Shown one piece after another: positions 8,102-16,969 of a stretch of 43,523 bases of DNA (within the stretch, counting starts at the first letter, position 1; each line of letters starts with the position of its first letter). The notes below the pieces were generated by a model. It did no database searches. It was not told the origin of the DNA and saw nothing but the letters and a program-made list of their open reading frames with translations. The DNA is from Mesostigma viride. Its lineage: Eukaryota > Streptophyta > Mesostigmatophyceae > Mesostigmatales > Mesostigmataceae. The position numbers were made by a program, and so were the translations under genes. Where the stretch lies: the NCBI GenBank assembly GCA_009746045.1, contig RPFO01000436.1, forward strand, positions 768,666-812,188. The letters run 5' to 3'.

Positions 8102-10542
8102 GAGACTGCAGTTGTTCTATTATATAATTTCCTGTATATCCCGGTTTTCCAAAAGTAGCAGCAGTCATGGGCGAATTGTTAATTAAACGTTCCGAAAGGT
8201 CTCTCATCAATTTTTCTTGTCGTTTTGTCGGCGGATTGTACTGATAATTTGTTCTCAAAAACACCAAATCGTCGTTTTCTAACAATTGTTTTAGTCTCTT
8301 TATGTCTTCGTCCTTATCGTTTACAGCCCGTGAGAGGAATCCGACTTCTTTATTTAAGTCGTATGCGGTTTGGATCAATTCCGTGCTTTTTTGTTCGTAT
8401 AAACCGTCTTTTTCTTGTAGTTGTGTCAATTTTGACCCTATTTTTTTAATTTCCTTCAAAGCTTCATCTCGTTCTCTGGTTGCTTCTATGAGTTTCTGTT
8501 CCCAAGTAAGTCTATCTTCGAGTTTTTGTTTATCCCATTTTTGCTTCTGTTCGTTTAGTTTTGCGTCGATAGCGTTATTCAGCCGTTTTTCTTTATTTTC
8601 CTGTAACTCTTGTTTGAGTTGTTGTAGAACGTCTGTTTTGCCCATTCGAAATACGCTTTTTAATTTATCGACAGGTCTCCATGTGTCGGCCACATACGTG
8701 TTAGCAAGCTTTTCTAATAACTCCTTGTCTTGATCGTCGGGAGGGTTAAACGTTTGCATCGCTTCAAGATATCTGTTTTGTTTTTCTAGTTTCTCTCGCA
8801 TCGTTACCTCATTTGAATATTGTTCAGTTTTCGCGCTTATTTCCCCGTTTAATTCCGCTAATTGTGTCTTCAACGAAGCGATTTGATTGGTTAGCGCCCC
8901 GTTCTCTTTTCGTAGCGTAATTGCCTCTGTGGCGTCATTGCCATTTGTGTTAAATTTTTGTTTATTTTTAACAATTTTTACTGGCCTGTTTAAGCTGATC
9001 CTCCAGGTTTTGCTTCTCATTTTTGAGCCCCTCAATTTGGTCCTCTAACTCGTTGTTTTTTTCTAAAGACGCCTTGATTTCGCTTAACTGCCCCGCAGTA
9101 CTTGTATTGTCCGCGATGAGTTGTGCAATGTTTTCTTCTTTTTCAGCAACAATTTGTTCTTGTTTTGCAAGCTTTACACTGAAATCCTCGCTCAATCCTT
9201 CAAGCTCTTTAATTCGATTCAAAAAGACCTGTCGCTCACGACCAAAAGTGCCTCGCTCTCTTTCGATGGTCTCTGTGATCTGTGTGGCGACTTCGCTTCT
9301 CATGGTCTGCATTTCTGCTAATTTGCGAACAGCTTCGTCCCGCTCTTTTACGACAACCGCCATTTCGCTTTTGTCTGCCACTCGTGCTTCCTCGATGGCA
9401 CCAAGTGCCTCTTTAATTTGTGAAAGTTCTCTGTTTGCGTATTCGAGTTCTTGTGTGACTACTTGTTTGCTGTCTGTAAGTTCCGCGACTTCAGACCGTA
9501 GCCTATTCACATCTGCCAACAATCCCTCTATATTTGTCTCTGAGCCGGAATAAGTTCTTAGTTGATTCTGCGCATCTTCGTACAAAGTTTGCACATTTTT
9601 CAACTCCGTTTCTCGCTTGTTGAGTTGTTCAAGAGTTTCGTTAAGCACTTGTTGAATACCCTCTTTTTCCGTTGAAAGCGTTGTGATGTCTTTTTCTAGC
9701 CTAAATGATTGTTTCGCTAATTCGCGAACAGCCTCGTCCCGCTCTTTTACGACAACCGCCATTTCACTTTTGCCTCCCGCCTCTCTCTGTTTAATTTCTA
9801 AAAGTTCAACATTTGCTTTCTCGAGTTCTTGTGTGACTACTTGTTTGCTGTCTCGTAGTTCTGCGACTTCATCCCTTAGTTTACTTACCTCAGTCTCCAA
9901 TTGTGTCGTCGAGTTTGAATCGATTCTAAGTGTTTTCAGAGTGTTTAACTCCATTTCTCGCTTGTAGAGTTGATCGAGAGTTTCTTTAAGCAAATTTTGA
10001 ATACCCTCCTTATCCATCGAAAGCAATTCGATGTCTTTTTCAAGTCTTTTAGATTGTTCCTTCTGTTCGTCTGCTAGCTTTTTGAGTTCTTCATTCTCGA
10101 GTTTGATTTTGTCAATTTCTTGTGACTGTATCAAGATTTTTTGGTTATATTCTTCCTCTGTACGGCTACTCATCAAATCAGTTAGCCGTTCTTCAATGTA
10201 CGTTCGCAGCGAGGCTTTCAATTCATCAGATGCTGCAAAATCCTTTAGCGTACGGTCGGACAAAATATCCTCGATAATTTCTCCCCGCAATCGCCCGCCG
10301 AATAAAGAGGAGTACGCAGACTTAAACAATTCCATAAGACGTGTGAAGACCTCTGCCGGGGCGTCGACTAACTTAGCAAGCATCGTTCGAAGAAAACCTG
10401 GACGCGTCCCCACATCAGGACCGACACTCACGACCTCGAAGGGAATTTTACGAGCGTCCATCCACGGGTTATACGCCTGGAGACCCGTGACGACGTTGTT
10501 GATTATGGTTTCTTCGGATGGTCCGAACAGAGCGTTATTCAT
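8082..10542 (-). CDS. Long coiled-coil protein (frame broken near 8970)
   Basis: From ATG 10542 (MNNALFGPS) the first about 140 residues are globular; from about 140 on nearly all is heptad coiled coil rich in E, K, L and Q. The frame stops at 8968 right after an A-rich stretch, and the next frame continues without pause in the same style to 8082, giving about 820 residues in all. An internal duplication of about 390 bases (around 9300-9540 versus 9700-9940) repeats the segment KSEMAVVVKERDEAVR. No motor or ATPase motif. Likely a structural or tethering protein of the virion or virus factory. Its 3' end overlaps that of the desulfurase gene by 20 bases. Confidence 0.65.
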
Positions 10543-10604
10543 TCCCTTATATTGCGTCAGTTTATTATCCGAGAAAATGCACAATTCAATATGAAAAACG
10601 CGTT

Positions 10605-11018
10605 ATGAAACGATGTCTCTCGTGTCTCAGAAAATTATCCGCCGTTCTCGACGAGTTTAAGCGGATCGGGATTTGTCGCGTCTGTGCGATCTCGTGTGCA
10701 AAAACGGTAGATGACACAATGACCGGATTCGTCGACAAGGAACTGGTGGTCGCGTGTCTTGTGCGTCATCTAGCGTTTGAAAAGGGACGAGACAGCGCCT
10801 CCGGAACTCTGAGAGCATACCGTGAAGCCGTGAACTGGATGGGATGTTATAGTGAAGTGAGGCGGACGACAGAGTGGATACAAAGAAAAATTCTCGCTGA
10901 ACTTGCGAGGTCTTGCGCTTTGAAAGCGAAAGGCTCGTTTTCGTTATTGTCAATGTCCTTCTTCGCTGTACCTACTAGCGAAATTCCCTCTGCGATATTT
11001 TTGTTGAGAACATACTAA
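10605..11018 (+). CDS. Cysteine-rich small protein
   Basis: 137 residues from ATG 10605. The N-terminus has two C-x2-C pairs (CLSC at 4-7 and CRVC with a following C at 24-31), typical of a small zinc site. The rest is helical and basic, and the last 35 residues are hydrophobic and less typical, so a late frame change cannot be excluded. Its stop codon touches the next start (taaATG). Divergent from the coiled-coil gene. Function unknown. Confidence 0.5.
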   Translation: MKRCLSCLRKLSAVLDEFKRIGICRVCAISCAKTVDDTMTGFVDKELVVACLVRHLAFEKGRDSASGTLRAYREAVNWMGCYSEVRRTTEWIQRKILAELARSCALKAKGSFSLLSMSFFAVPTSEIPSAIFLLRTY

Positions 11019-11255
11019 ATGTCACAATTCGGAGTCGTGCTTATCGAGGCCGCGGTCGTAGCGGCCGCCATGGCGGGTGTCATGACGCTCGTGCATTCGG
11101 TCCACATGCACTATGACGGGGAAAGGGCGATGACGCATGCGGGGATTCTCATACAGGTCGCTATATCGGCGTCTATTTTGCATGTGTTGTTCGAATTGAT
11201 CGGTTGGAATCGGAAGTTTTGTTTGAGAATGCAGAAAACTGCGAGAATGGGCTAG
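11019..11255 (+). CDS. Small two-pass membrane protein
   Basis: 78 residues starting directly after the previous stop (TAAATG, which also resembles a poxvirus late-promoter core). Helices at about 6-28 and 43-62 enclose a histidine-containing loop (HSVHMHYDGERAMTHAG). The end, HVLFELIGWNRKFC, resembles a short tail I associate with tiny membrane proteins of large DNA viruses; that link is from memory and weak. Co-directional and probably co-expressed with 10605-11018. Confidence 0.55.
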   Translation: MSQFGVVLIEAAVVAAAMAGVMTLVHSVHMHYDGERAMTHAGILIQVAISASILHVLFELIGWNRKFCLRMQKTARMG

Positions 11256-11264
11256 ACTTTGTTA

Positions 11265-11585
11265 TTAGTTATTCACGCGCGCCTTCGCCATCATATGGTA
11301 CAAGGACAGGCCAAGCAAAGTAGAAAGTAGGGCCGATGTACCAAAGATAGACCAGCCGATGACCGGTTTCTGATCCTTGTTCAGCAAGTCGTTTGCACGG
11401 GCACTCATCGACATGTGCAAATTCAGAGCGAGGAATCCGGCGATGATCGCCGCAAACGGAGGAAACACGTTCCCGTCGGAAGTAATAAACTTGAACTTTT
11501 TCATACCCTCGGCCGCGCCCTGTGCGACCGTTTCAACAGGTTTAGCCAGTGTCTGTGCTACTTGGGAAGATTGAGCGGCACCCAT
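11265..11585 (-). CDS. Putative N-myristoylated membrane protein
   Basis: 106 residues beginning MGAAQSSQ, which fits the N-myristoylation pattern (G2, small residues, S at position 6). Two hydrophobic helices lie at about 40-60 and 78-98. N-myristoylated membrane proteins are frequent in the inner membrane of nucleocytoplasmic viruses, where they take part in assembly or entry; that is family knowledge, and no homologue is identified. Convergent with 11019-11255. Confidence 0.6.
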   Translation of the reverse strand: MGAAQSSQVAQTLAKPVETVAQGAAEGMKKFKFITSDGNVFPPFAAIIAGFLALNLHMSMSARANDLLNKDQKPVIGWSIFGTSALLSTLLGLSLYHMMAKARVNN

Positions 11586-11647
11586 TGTGTTCGTATAATG
11601 TATTGCATTCGAAAAAATATTTAGTCCCTGTACGGTATATATCTGAC

Positions 11648-11911
11648 ATGTACGGTCTGCAAGCCGTCAACGAAGTTCCCCAGCATCTCAGATGCTCTCT
11701 CAACGACGGAACCTGTGTCTACGTGGACAAGGAGAAACCGCATCTCATCGTGGAGTACGTGTACGACGACCAGCCGACATGGACCCCGCGCCCCCTCTTA
11801 TGCGTCATCATCGTCCTCTTCTTATTCGCTCTCGTCGCCCTCGTCCTTCGTTGGAAAGCTTCGTCCAACTCTTCCGCACCCGCGTACCAGCAAAACAATC
11901 TCGTAGGATAA
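11648..11911 (+). CDS. Single-pass membrane protein
   Basis: 87 residues: a polar N-terminal domain with two cysteines (LRCSLNDGTC) and a strand-like LIVEYVYDD segment, then one strong transmembrane helix at about 50-69 (LLCVIIVLFLFALVALVL) and a short Ser/Gln-rich tail. No cleavable signal peptide, so type III or tail-anchor-like topology. The stop is followed after two bases by the next start. Confidence 0.55.
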   Translation: MYGLQAVNEVPQHLRCSLNDGTCVYVDKEKPHLIVEYVYDDQPTWTPRPLLCVIIVLFLFALVALVLRWKASSNSSAPAYQQNNLVG

Positions 11912-11913
11912 CC

Positions 11914-12318
11914 ATGTCCTACGGATGCGCCAAGCCCGAGTTCGTCGTACAGAGGGAACGGGAGGAAATCATCAATGCTAAAAAACGTGCTGCCAGGGCT
12001 GACAGAGTCGCACAACTCGAAGCCATGGAGGATCAGAAACACGAATCGTGCGCGTACTGCCACAGTCCTGTTTCCGAAGACGGGTGGAAGTTCGAAGGCC
12101 GATGGATGACGAGACCGGCAATGGAAAAACAACCAGAACCATGGATCTTGTGTTGCAAGTCTTGCTACGATACCAAGTTTGGTGTCGGGAGAAACGAGTC
12201 CGACATGATGAAGGTTTTTAAGAACGCGTATTCCCCGCATCTTACGTATCACACCACCGTCAACGAGCACGCCTGTTTCGCGACGAACCGCGTCACGCCG
12301 TTCTGTCATCCCAAATAG
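11914..12318 (+). CDS. Zinc-binding protein
   Basis: 134 residues. A charged helix (about 10-40) precedes a zinc site made of CAYC (46-49) and CCKSC (about 85-89), with further Cys/His residues near the C-terminus (HTTVNEHACF...FCHPK). No named family. Two bases separate it from the membrane-protein gene upstream, so they probably share a transcript. Its last 26 bases overlap the convergent gene. Confidence 0.55.
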   Translation: MSYGCAKPEFVVQREREEIINAKKRAARADRVAQLEAMEDQKHESCAYCHSPVSEDGWKFEGRWMTRPAMEKQPEPWILCCKSCYDTKFGVGRNESDMMKVFKNAYSPHLTYHTTVNEHACFATNRVTPFCHPK

Positions 12319-12940
12319 CGTATGCGAACAGACGCACGCCTTGCGTTTCGATGACGAGAGTGATTCCCCATCCGTCCATGTCGAAATGGGTTATCATCCG
12401 TGTTGGAAACCGGTTCCGGAATCGGTTCACGATGTCGCAGCGTCGAATCGCCTGAAGCCAGCTCTTGCTTGTGTACACGTCGTCAAGAGTGCGTATAAGA
12501 CGTTCTCTGTCCCAAGGTGTTGGCTCTTGCTCCAAGATCAATTCGTTAGATGATGGAGTCGCGTCACGAACGACGATGAATCCGTTGGCAGCCTCCATGA
12601 CGAAAATGCCTTGACGAACTCCGTCGTCTGATGGAGTTTTGATAACCTTGGTAACCGTGAAGGGACCTGCGTTCAAATCTTTTGATACCCGTTCTGCATC
12701 GACACGTCTTACTTCAGGCTGCTTGCCGTCTGGAATCGAGTAGCCTATGTAGGAAGACGGCGAGAGACACATCTTGGTTTGCCATCGAGCTTTTTTGCAA
12801 ACGTCGAGAACCGACTTGGTTTCCTGTTCCTCATGATTTTCTGGATCAGTTTCTGATTGTAGCGCATATTGAGAAGCAGCATACGCTACAAGTAGTCCAG
12901 CTCCTGTAGCAGCTGCTATTTTGACCAATGTGTCTGACAT
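12293..12940 (-). CDS. N-terminally anchored membrane protein
   Basis: 215 residues. A single hydrophobic helix at about 6-24 (IAAATGAGLLVAYAASQYAL) followed by an acidic linker and a globular domain with alternating strands (GIFVMEAANGFIVV, WGITLVIETQGVRLF). Signal-anchor topology would put the globular part on one side of a virion membrane. No family recognised. Confidence 0.55.
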   Translation of the reverse strand: MSDTLVKIAAATGAGLLVAYAASQYALQSETDPENHEEQETKSVLDVCKKARWQTKMCLSPSSYIGYSIPDGKQPEVRRVDAERVSKDLNAGPFTVTKVIKTPSDDGVRQGIFVMEAANGFIVVRDATPSSNELILEQEPTPWDRERLIRTLDDVYTSKSWLQAIRRCDIVNRFRNRFPTRMITHFDMDGWGITLVIETQGVRLFAYAIWDDRTA

Positions 12941-12945
12941 GATAT

Positions 12946-13356
12946 CTAATAAAATGCGATATTTTTAGGGTAGCACTGAGGCTCGGAAACCAATGCGTAT
13001 GATCCCCCGAACGTGATAACATGCAGCAAAGCGTGCATCGTGTTGCTATCTTTCGACAATCGAAAAATCCAATAAGCGAGCAGTGCGTACATTAAAGAAG
13101 CGTACATCATGATAACGCGCCACGAGATTATACCGCAGACGATCCCCGCGTACGCTCCGTACAGAGCCATGTAGTTTGCGACGACCATATCGATCTTTCG
13201 CACGACGCGTTCGTTTAAAGAATGATTGATTTGAGACATCACTACAAGTGCAACGTATCCATACCTGAACGTGACCGTATGTTGTACGGCCCACACATGA
13301 ATCATAGGGATCGCGTACAACATAGACGAAACGTTCAAAATACTCATCGTTACCAT
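12946..13356 (-). CDS. Multi-pass membrane protein, possibly CREST-hydrolase-like
   Basis: 136 residues with about five hydrophobic segments. Polar residues sit where a membrane metal hydrolase would want them: S and H in SQINHS (second segment), D in RKID, and H-x3-H in MHALLHV in the last segment. That set recalls the alkaline ceramidase/PAQR/Per1 (CREST) superfamily, but the protein is short for it and the match is from memory. Otherwise simply an unknown membrane protein. Only five bases separate it from the next gene on the same strand. Confidence 0.5.
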   Translation of the reverse strand: MVTMSILNVSSMLYAIPMIHVWAVQHTVTFRYGYVALVVMSQINHSLNERVVRKIDMVVANYMALYGAYAGIVCGIISWRVIMMYASLMYALLAYWIFRLSKDSNTMHALLHVITFGGSYALVSEPQCYPKNIAFY

Positions 13357-13380
13357 CTGCGCTACAAATCCAGAGAACGA

Positions 13381-13857
13381 CTAATTTTTTATAAACGGAA
13401 GCGCGTGGCCAGATGCCAGCATCACTTCGTTTACAGTTACCCCGTCTTCAATGACGAGTGTCCCTAAAACGCGACCGAACGCGTCATTCTGATGGCAACG
13501 AAGTGTAATGATCTTCGTGTTTGTATCCACTAACTCTTGTATATCCTTGGGGCTGAACGTTGTGTCGGACGGGTCAAACTTGCAATCGGTCGCTAGCTTT
13601 ATGAGTGCGTTGCGAGAAAGACACGCTGATTTCTTGACCGTGTCTCGGTTCCAAGTAAAGGCTGGCGGGTGCATTTCCGGTGCGTTGATACCGGCTAGGC
13701 GGACGTTGAGTTTGACGCAAAGTTCCGTCCAAGGAACATTCGCGGCAACACGGACGGTATCGCCGTCATGACAGCTTACGACTTTACAAGGCAGTTCGAG
13801 GCCATCTAATGATAAAAGTGGCAGATCGGAGTCTTTCATTGTTTTAAGAGAATCCAT
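13381..13857 (-). CDS. Staphylococcal-nuclease-like protein
   Basis: 158 residues covering one SNase (TNase) domain. Recognisable are CHDGDTVRV (D31, D33, T34), VRLAGINAPE (R53, E61) and DAFGRVLG (R129), matching the calcium ligands and the two arginines plus glutamate of the nuclease active site. A 30-residue insert precedes the last motif. Such enzymes cleave DNA or RNA to small products. No signal peptide, so it acts inside the cell or virion; degradation of host nucleic acid is a possible role. Start ATG at 13857 with taatga just before it. Confidence 0.8.
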   Translation of the reverse strand: MDSLKTMKDSDLPLLSLDGLELPCKVVSCHDGDTVRVAANVPWTELCVKLNVRLAGINAPEMHPPAFTWNRDTVKKSACLSRNALIKLATDCKFDPSDTTFSPKDIQELVDTNTKIITLRCHQNDAFGRVLGTLVIEDGVTVNEVMLASGHALPFIKN

Positions 13858-13883
13858 TTCATTAAATCATATATTACATAAAA

Positions 13884-14256
13884 TCACTTCTTCTTCTGCC
13901 GAACCTTCACAGTCTTTTTCTTTCTAACTCTTCTTAGTCTTTTGCGTTTCTGTCCCGCCCCGTGGCCATCAGCATCAGATGGTTCAGGAGCGGAAGGCTC
14001 GGATGCAGCTGGAGGGGCGACACTGCCCGCAGTAGCAACCGTGGATGGCGCAGGGGGGTGGGTCGCTCGATGTATCTTCGTTCGACGATGTAGACAGGTG
14101 GGCGGGTGTAACGCGAGGAAAAACGCCTCGAGATGGGGCGGAGGCTGCGTCCTTCATTCTTCGAATATGTGTTCTGCACTTGGACTTTGAAGAGACCGTC
14201 TTGCAGGACATTTTCCCGTCCTTTGTTGCGGCACAGCAGCGGATTTTCGACACCAT
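13884..14256 (-). CDS. Zinc-knuckle protein with basic tail (frame broken at a C run)
   Basis: From ATG 14256: knuckle C-x9-C-x8-C-x2-H (CCAATKDGKMSC then KCRTH), same plan as in 4220-4953 and 31436-32200. After a run of six C (14055 area) the natural continuation lies in another frame: a Pro/Ala/Ser linker and a lysine/arginine-rich end (KRKRLRRVRKKK...) stopping at 13884. A basic tail of this kind suggests DNA binding or nuclear targeting. Five bases separate it from the J-domain gene upstream. Confidence 0.55.
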
Positions 14257-14261
14257 TGTTA

Positions 14262-14887
14262 CTACGAGGACCGAAAAAAACGACGGATGTCGTTTCGTTG
14301 TCGTAGCTTTTTGCAGGCGTCAAGAGCCTCCATAGCTTTCAATACGACACAGAGGTCGCCTTTTTTGATCGCAAGATCTCGGCGGCGGATCGAGCCCTTG
14401 CCCATGCGATCATCTGGTTGTGAGGAGGCAGTGAGCGAAACCTCGTCTCTGCTTCGTGCAGAGTACCGATTTCCTTCCTCAACGCTCGACCCCAAACAGT
14501 GACGCACACGCTTAGGTTTGAAACATCGATCAACTCTCGTGTCAAATCGGCGAATGTGTCGCCGAATACTTTCTGAGAGCTCGTTGGGGAAACGCCGCGT
14601 CCGTATACCCGCTGCACAACGTCGAAGAGCTGACTGGCACATTCAGAGGCGTCTTGGTTCTTGTCTGGATGCACGACGAGACAGAGGTCGAGATAGTGCT
14701 TCCGCTTGATCGGCTGTTTTCCGATCTGGCTCTGCTCCTTTACGCGCTTGAAATCGCGCAACACGCACTCAGAAAGAGAAACGGAACCTTCCATTAAACA
14801 AGTCGCCAACAGCTCTTGTTCTGAAGCGGGCATTGATAGACACTCGCAGAAAATGTCTTGGCGTTGAAAGGAAGGAAGGTTGCCCAT
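14262..14887 (-). CDS. J-domain (DnaJ-like) protein
   Basis: The start at 14887 (gaaATGGgc) is preferred to 14932 because a GATAAAT box lies 44-50 bases upstream. It begins MGNLPSF, which also fits N-myristoylation. A J-domain core is seen at about 62-95: basic helix II, then the HPD motif at 73-75 (VVHPDKN), then a helix (ASQLFDVVQRVY). HPD is needed to stimulate Hsp70 ATPase. The frame stops at 14339 after a run of A; the next frame carries a basic helical end to 14262, so a single indel is likely. Viral J proteins recruit host Hsp70 for replication or assembly; role here unknown. Confidence 0.65.
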
Positions 14888-14930
14888 TTCCGTGGAAGGA
14901 GAGAGACTGTCTTCGAAGGATGACCTGGAC

Positions 14931-14937
14931 ATTTATC
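14931..14937 (-). promoter_or_regulatory. TATA-like box before J-domain gene
   Basis: GATAAAT on the minus strand, 44-50 bases ahead of the ATG at 14887. It coincides with an alternative upstream ATG (14932). Confidence 0.35.
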
Positions 14938-15051
14938 CCGTCCTGACAAAATATCGGGAGCGCCGCGCCGTTGATGACGTTTGTAACCGGCTTTCGGTGA
15001 TACTTTTGTCATCAAGTTTGCACGCGCCGTGGTAGAGTCGCCTCGACTACC

Positions 15052-15894
15052 ATGGCCTCCAGCACTGCCTTGGCCCTCGTGGGCGTCTCTACCGAACAAT
15101 TCAAGGAAGTTTTCGCGCAAGGAAAACTCGTTTCGAAACAACAGTTCGACGGAAAACTTCCCCTGCCCTCTAAAGACGATGTCGAGGCAGACCAGGTGCG
15201 AATTCTGCGGGATCTTACTGCAAAAAGTGCGGGACAGATCGTTCCGTTTATACCCGAGAAAGTCGTCAGCGGGAGGCGTTTGTTTCATCTGCTCAACTTC
15301 TTGCGGTTCATTCTCGAGAAATGGACGACCAACATTCCCTCTTCGTTCGTCGATTTCGTCCACCAATCCGGAGGGACGATACTGAAGGTCGAAAAGACGG
15401 CGTACGCCTGCCCTGTGGTCTTGGCGAATCTCGCTCGCGCGGTCTCGTGCCCCGTTGTGGAGCGGGAAAAGCGTAGCGCGCTCGTGAACGAATGGTTCAA
15501 GTCTCACAGGATTTCCATCACCGTCTCTGTCGAGGAAATCGTCATCGACAACGCTCCTGTCGAGAAGACTGCCGTATTCAGGGAAATGACGAGACGAGAC
15601 GCTTTTCTTCGTTTCGAGATTCAGAGACTCGAGGACGTCTGGGCAAAATACAACGAGGCATTTCGCGACTACGAGAAAGATCACCGCGCAAGAGAGCAGT
15701 TTCAGAAACTCTGCGAGGATTCAAACCACGCCATGCGGCGTCTACCAGTCGCTAGGCACGAGCTGGATGTCGTTTCAACAGTCCTCGCAACCCCTGAGTT
15801 GCTCAGGAGTCTCGAGACCATCTCTATTCCTGCCGCTTTTGAATACGATCCTAGAATGGTAGTTTCTTCAAGCAAATCGCTGGGGCGTTGTTGA
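15052..15894 (+). CDS. Hypothetical protein
   Basis: 280 residues from accATGGcc. Mostly helical. Residues 65-110 are hydrophobic and Phe/Leu-rich (RRLFHLLNFLRFILEKW), the middle has three cysteines, and 190-235 are coiled-coil-like (FEIQRLEDVWAKYNEAFRDYEKDHR). No motif known to me. It is divergent from the J-domain gene with about 165 bases between starts, and convergent with 15952-16703. Confidence 0.55.
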   Translation: MASSTALALVGVSTEQFKEVFAQGKLVSKQQFDGKLPLPSKDDVEADQVRILRDLTAKSAGQIVPFIPEKVVSGRRLFHLLNFLRFILEKWTTNIPSSFVDFVHQSGGTILKVEKTAYACPVVLANLARAVSCPVVEREKRSALVNEWFKSHRISITVSVEEIVIDNAPVEKTAVFREMTRRDAFLRFEIQRLEDVWAKYNEAFRDYEKDHRAREQFQKLCEDSNHAMRRLPVARHELDVVSTVLATPELLRSLETISIPAAFEYDPRMVVSSSKSLGRC

Positions 15895-15922
15895 GAAATT
15901 TGTAAAATAATTAAATGATTAT

Positions 15923-15942
15923 TTTCATTAATAAATATCATT
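15923..15942 (+). terminator. A/T-rich 3'-end motif between convergent genes
   Basis: TTCATTAATAAATATCATT lies in the 57-base gap between two convergent stops, embedded in an inverted pair AAATGAT/ATCATTT. The identical block recurs at 24399-24418 after the 23363-24282 gene, and a shorter version at about 26250. It contains AATAAA-like elements; a termination or polyadenylation role is inferred. Confidence 0.5.
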
Positions 15943-15951
15943 TACATCAAA

Positions 15952-16703
15952 TCAAGACACATTCTCAGACTTGCTGATCTCGTCTAGGTTGGCCTGGAAA
16001 ATGGCATCCAAATCGAGTTGAAAATCGTCCATGCTAACTTCCGCGGGGCGTGAGCCTAGAACCCCCAACAGCATTTTCTTGATAAGTAGGCTCACTTCTT
16101 CCTTTGTCGCGGAAGCGGTCTCGTCTTGCGTGTTTCGAGAAAGAAAATGAAGAACGCGTTCGCTGAGGCCACATACGTCCATGCATGCCTTGATTTCCAA
16201 TTCTCGCTTCTTGACTTCGAGTTCCGCTCGAAACAGTTCAGAATGTGAAGCCAACAGAGAGCGAACCTCCTCGCTTGCGTTGGAAACCGCCTGGGACGTG
16301 TCTTTGATGGTGGCCGCCATGGCTGCGTATCTCGACTCTGCGTTCAAAATCTCTTGACCGATGCGGTCTTGCGCGTTCTCGAGTTGTCGAGAAAAGCATC
16401 CGAGTTCAGCGAGCCACCTTGAGCGGTCGAAAATACCGGAAGAGACGCTCTCGGCCTCTCTGAGAGCCGCAAACTCCGGCAAGACAACGCTGATAAGCGG
16501 CCACAATAAAGCAGGAGCGATCCAGCACGCGTCGGTGTCTTGCAAACAAGCGTGGGAGCTTTTGTGAACGCCTCGATGGACTCTGCGAACGTTTTGATAT
16601 GTTTTAGCTCTGAAAAAGCCTGGAACGTCTCGAAGGCGTTGTCAAAACCGCAAAGACTCCGCACGACGTCGATTCCTTGAATGAGCGTCGAAGGGAAATG
16701 CAC
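15952..16703 (-). CDS. Hypothetical helical protein (frame broken near 16555; true start unclear)
   Basis: Two overlapping frames read as one protein: 16703-16555 and then 16550-15952. The second part (about 195 residues) is helical with a coiled-coil centre (ENAQDRIGQEILNAESRYAAMAA...). The first frame has no ATG, only GTG at 16703. An in-phase start may instead lie at ATG 16915 after another indel in a T run near 16745, which would make it divergent from the 16970 gene with a shared 54-base promoter. No family recognised. Confidence 0.5.
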
Positions 16704-16923
16704 GCGTATAAGATTTGGACCTTTCAGTGGGACGTGCGGTTTAAAATTGTAGCACTCAGCCCTTTCCCGATAGTAAAATCATGGCGAAGGAGGCAGTGTA
16801 CGTCCGCCATCGTCTCGTCACCGGGGTAGTTTTGAAACGCGAGAGATATTATATGCCTTTCTGGAATCGTAACCGACGCGAAACGATAAGGCGCCGCGCC
16901 AGATATTTTCGACATCAAAACAG

Positions 16924-16931
16924 GATAAATA
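16924..16931 (+). promoter_or_regulatory. TATA-like box before 16970 gene
   Basis: GATAAATA, 39-46 bases ahead of the ATG at 16970, matching the spacing at 14931-14937 and close to that at 5167-5174. Confidence 0.4.
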
Positions 16932-16969
16932 GACAGCGCTACCCGGCGTTTCTGTTCTCGACACTCGCC

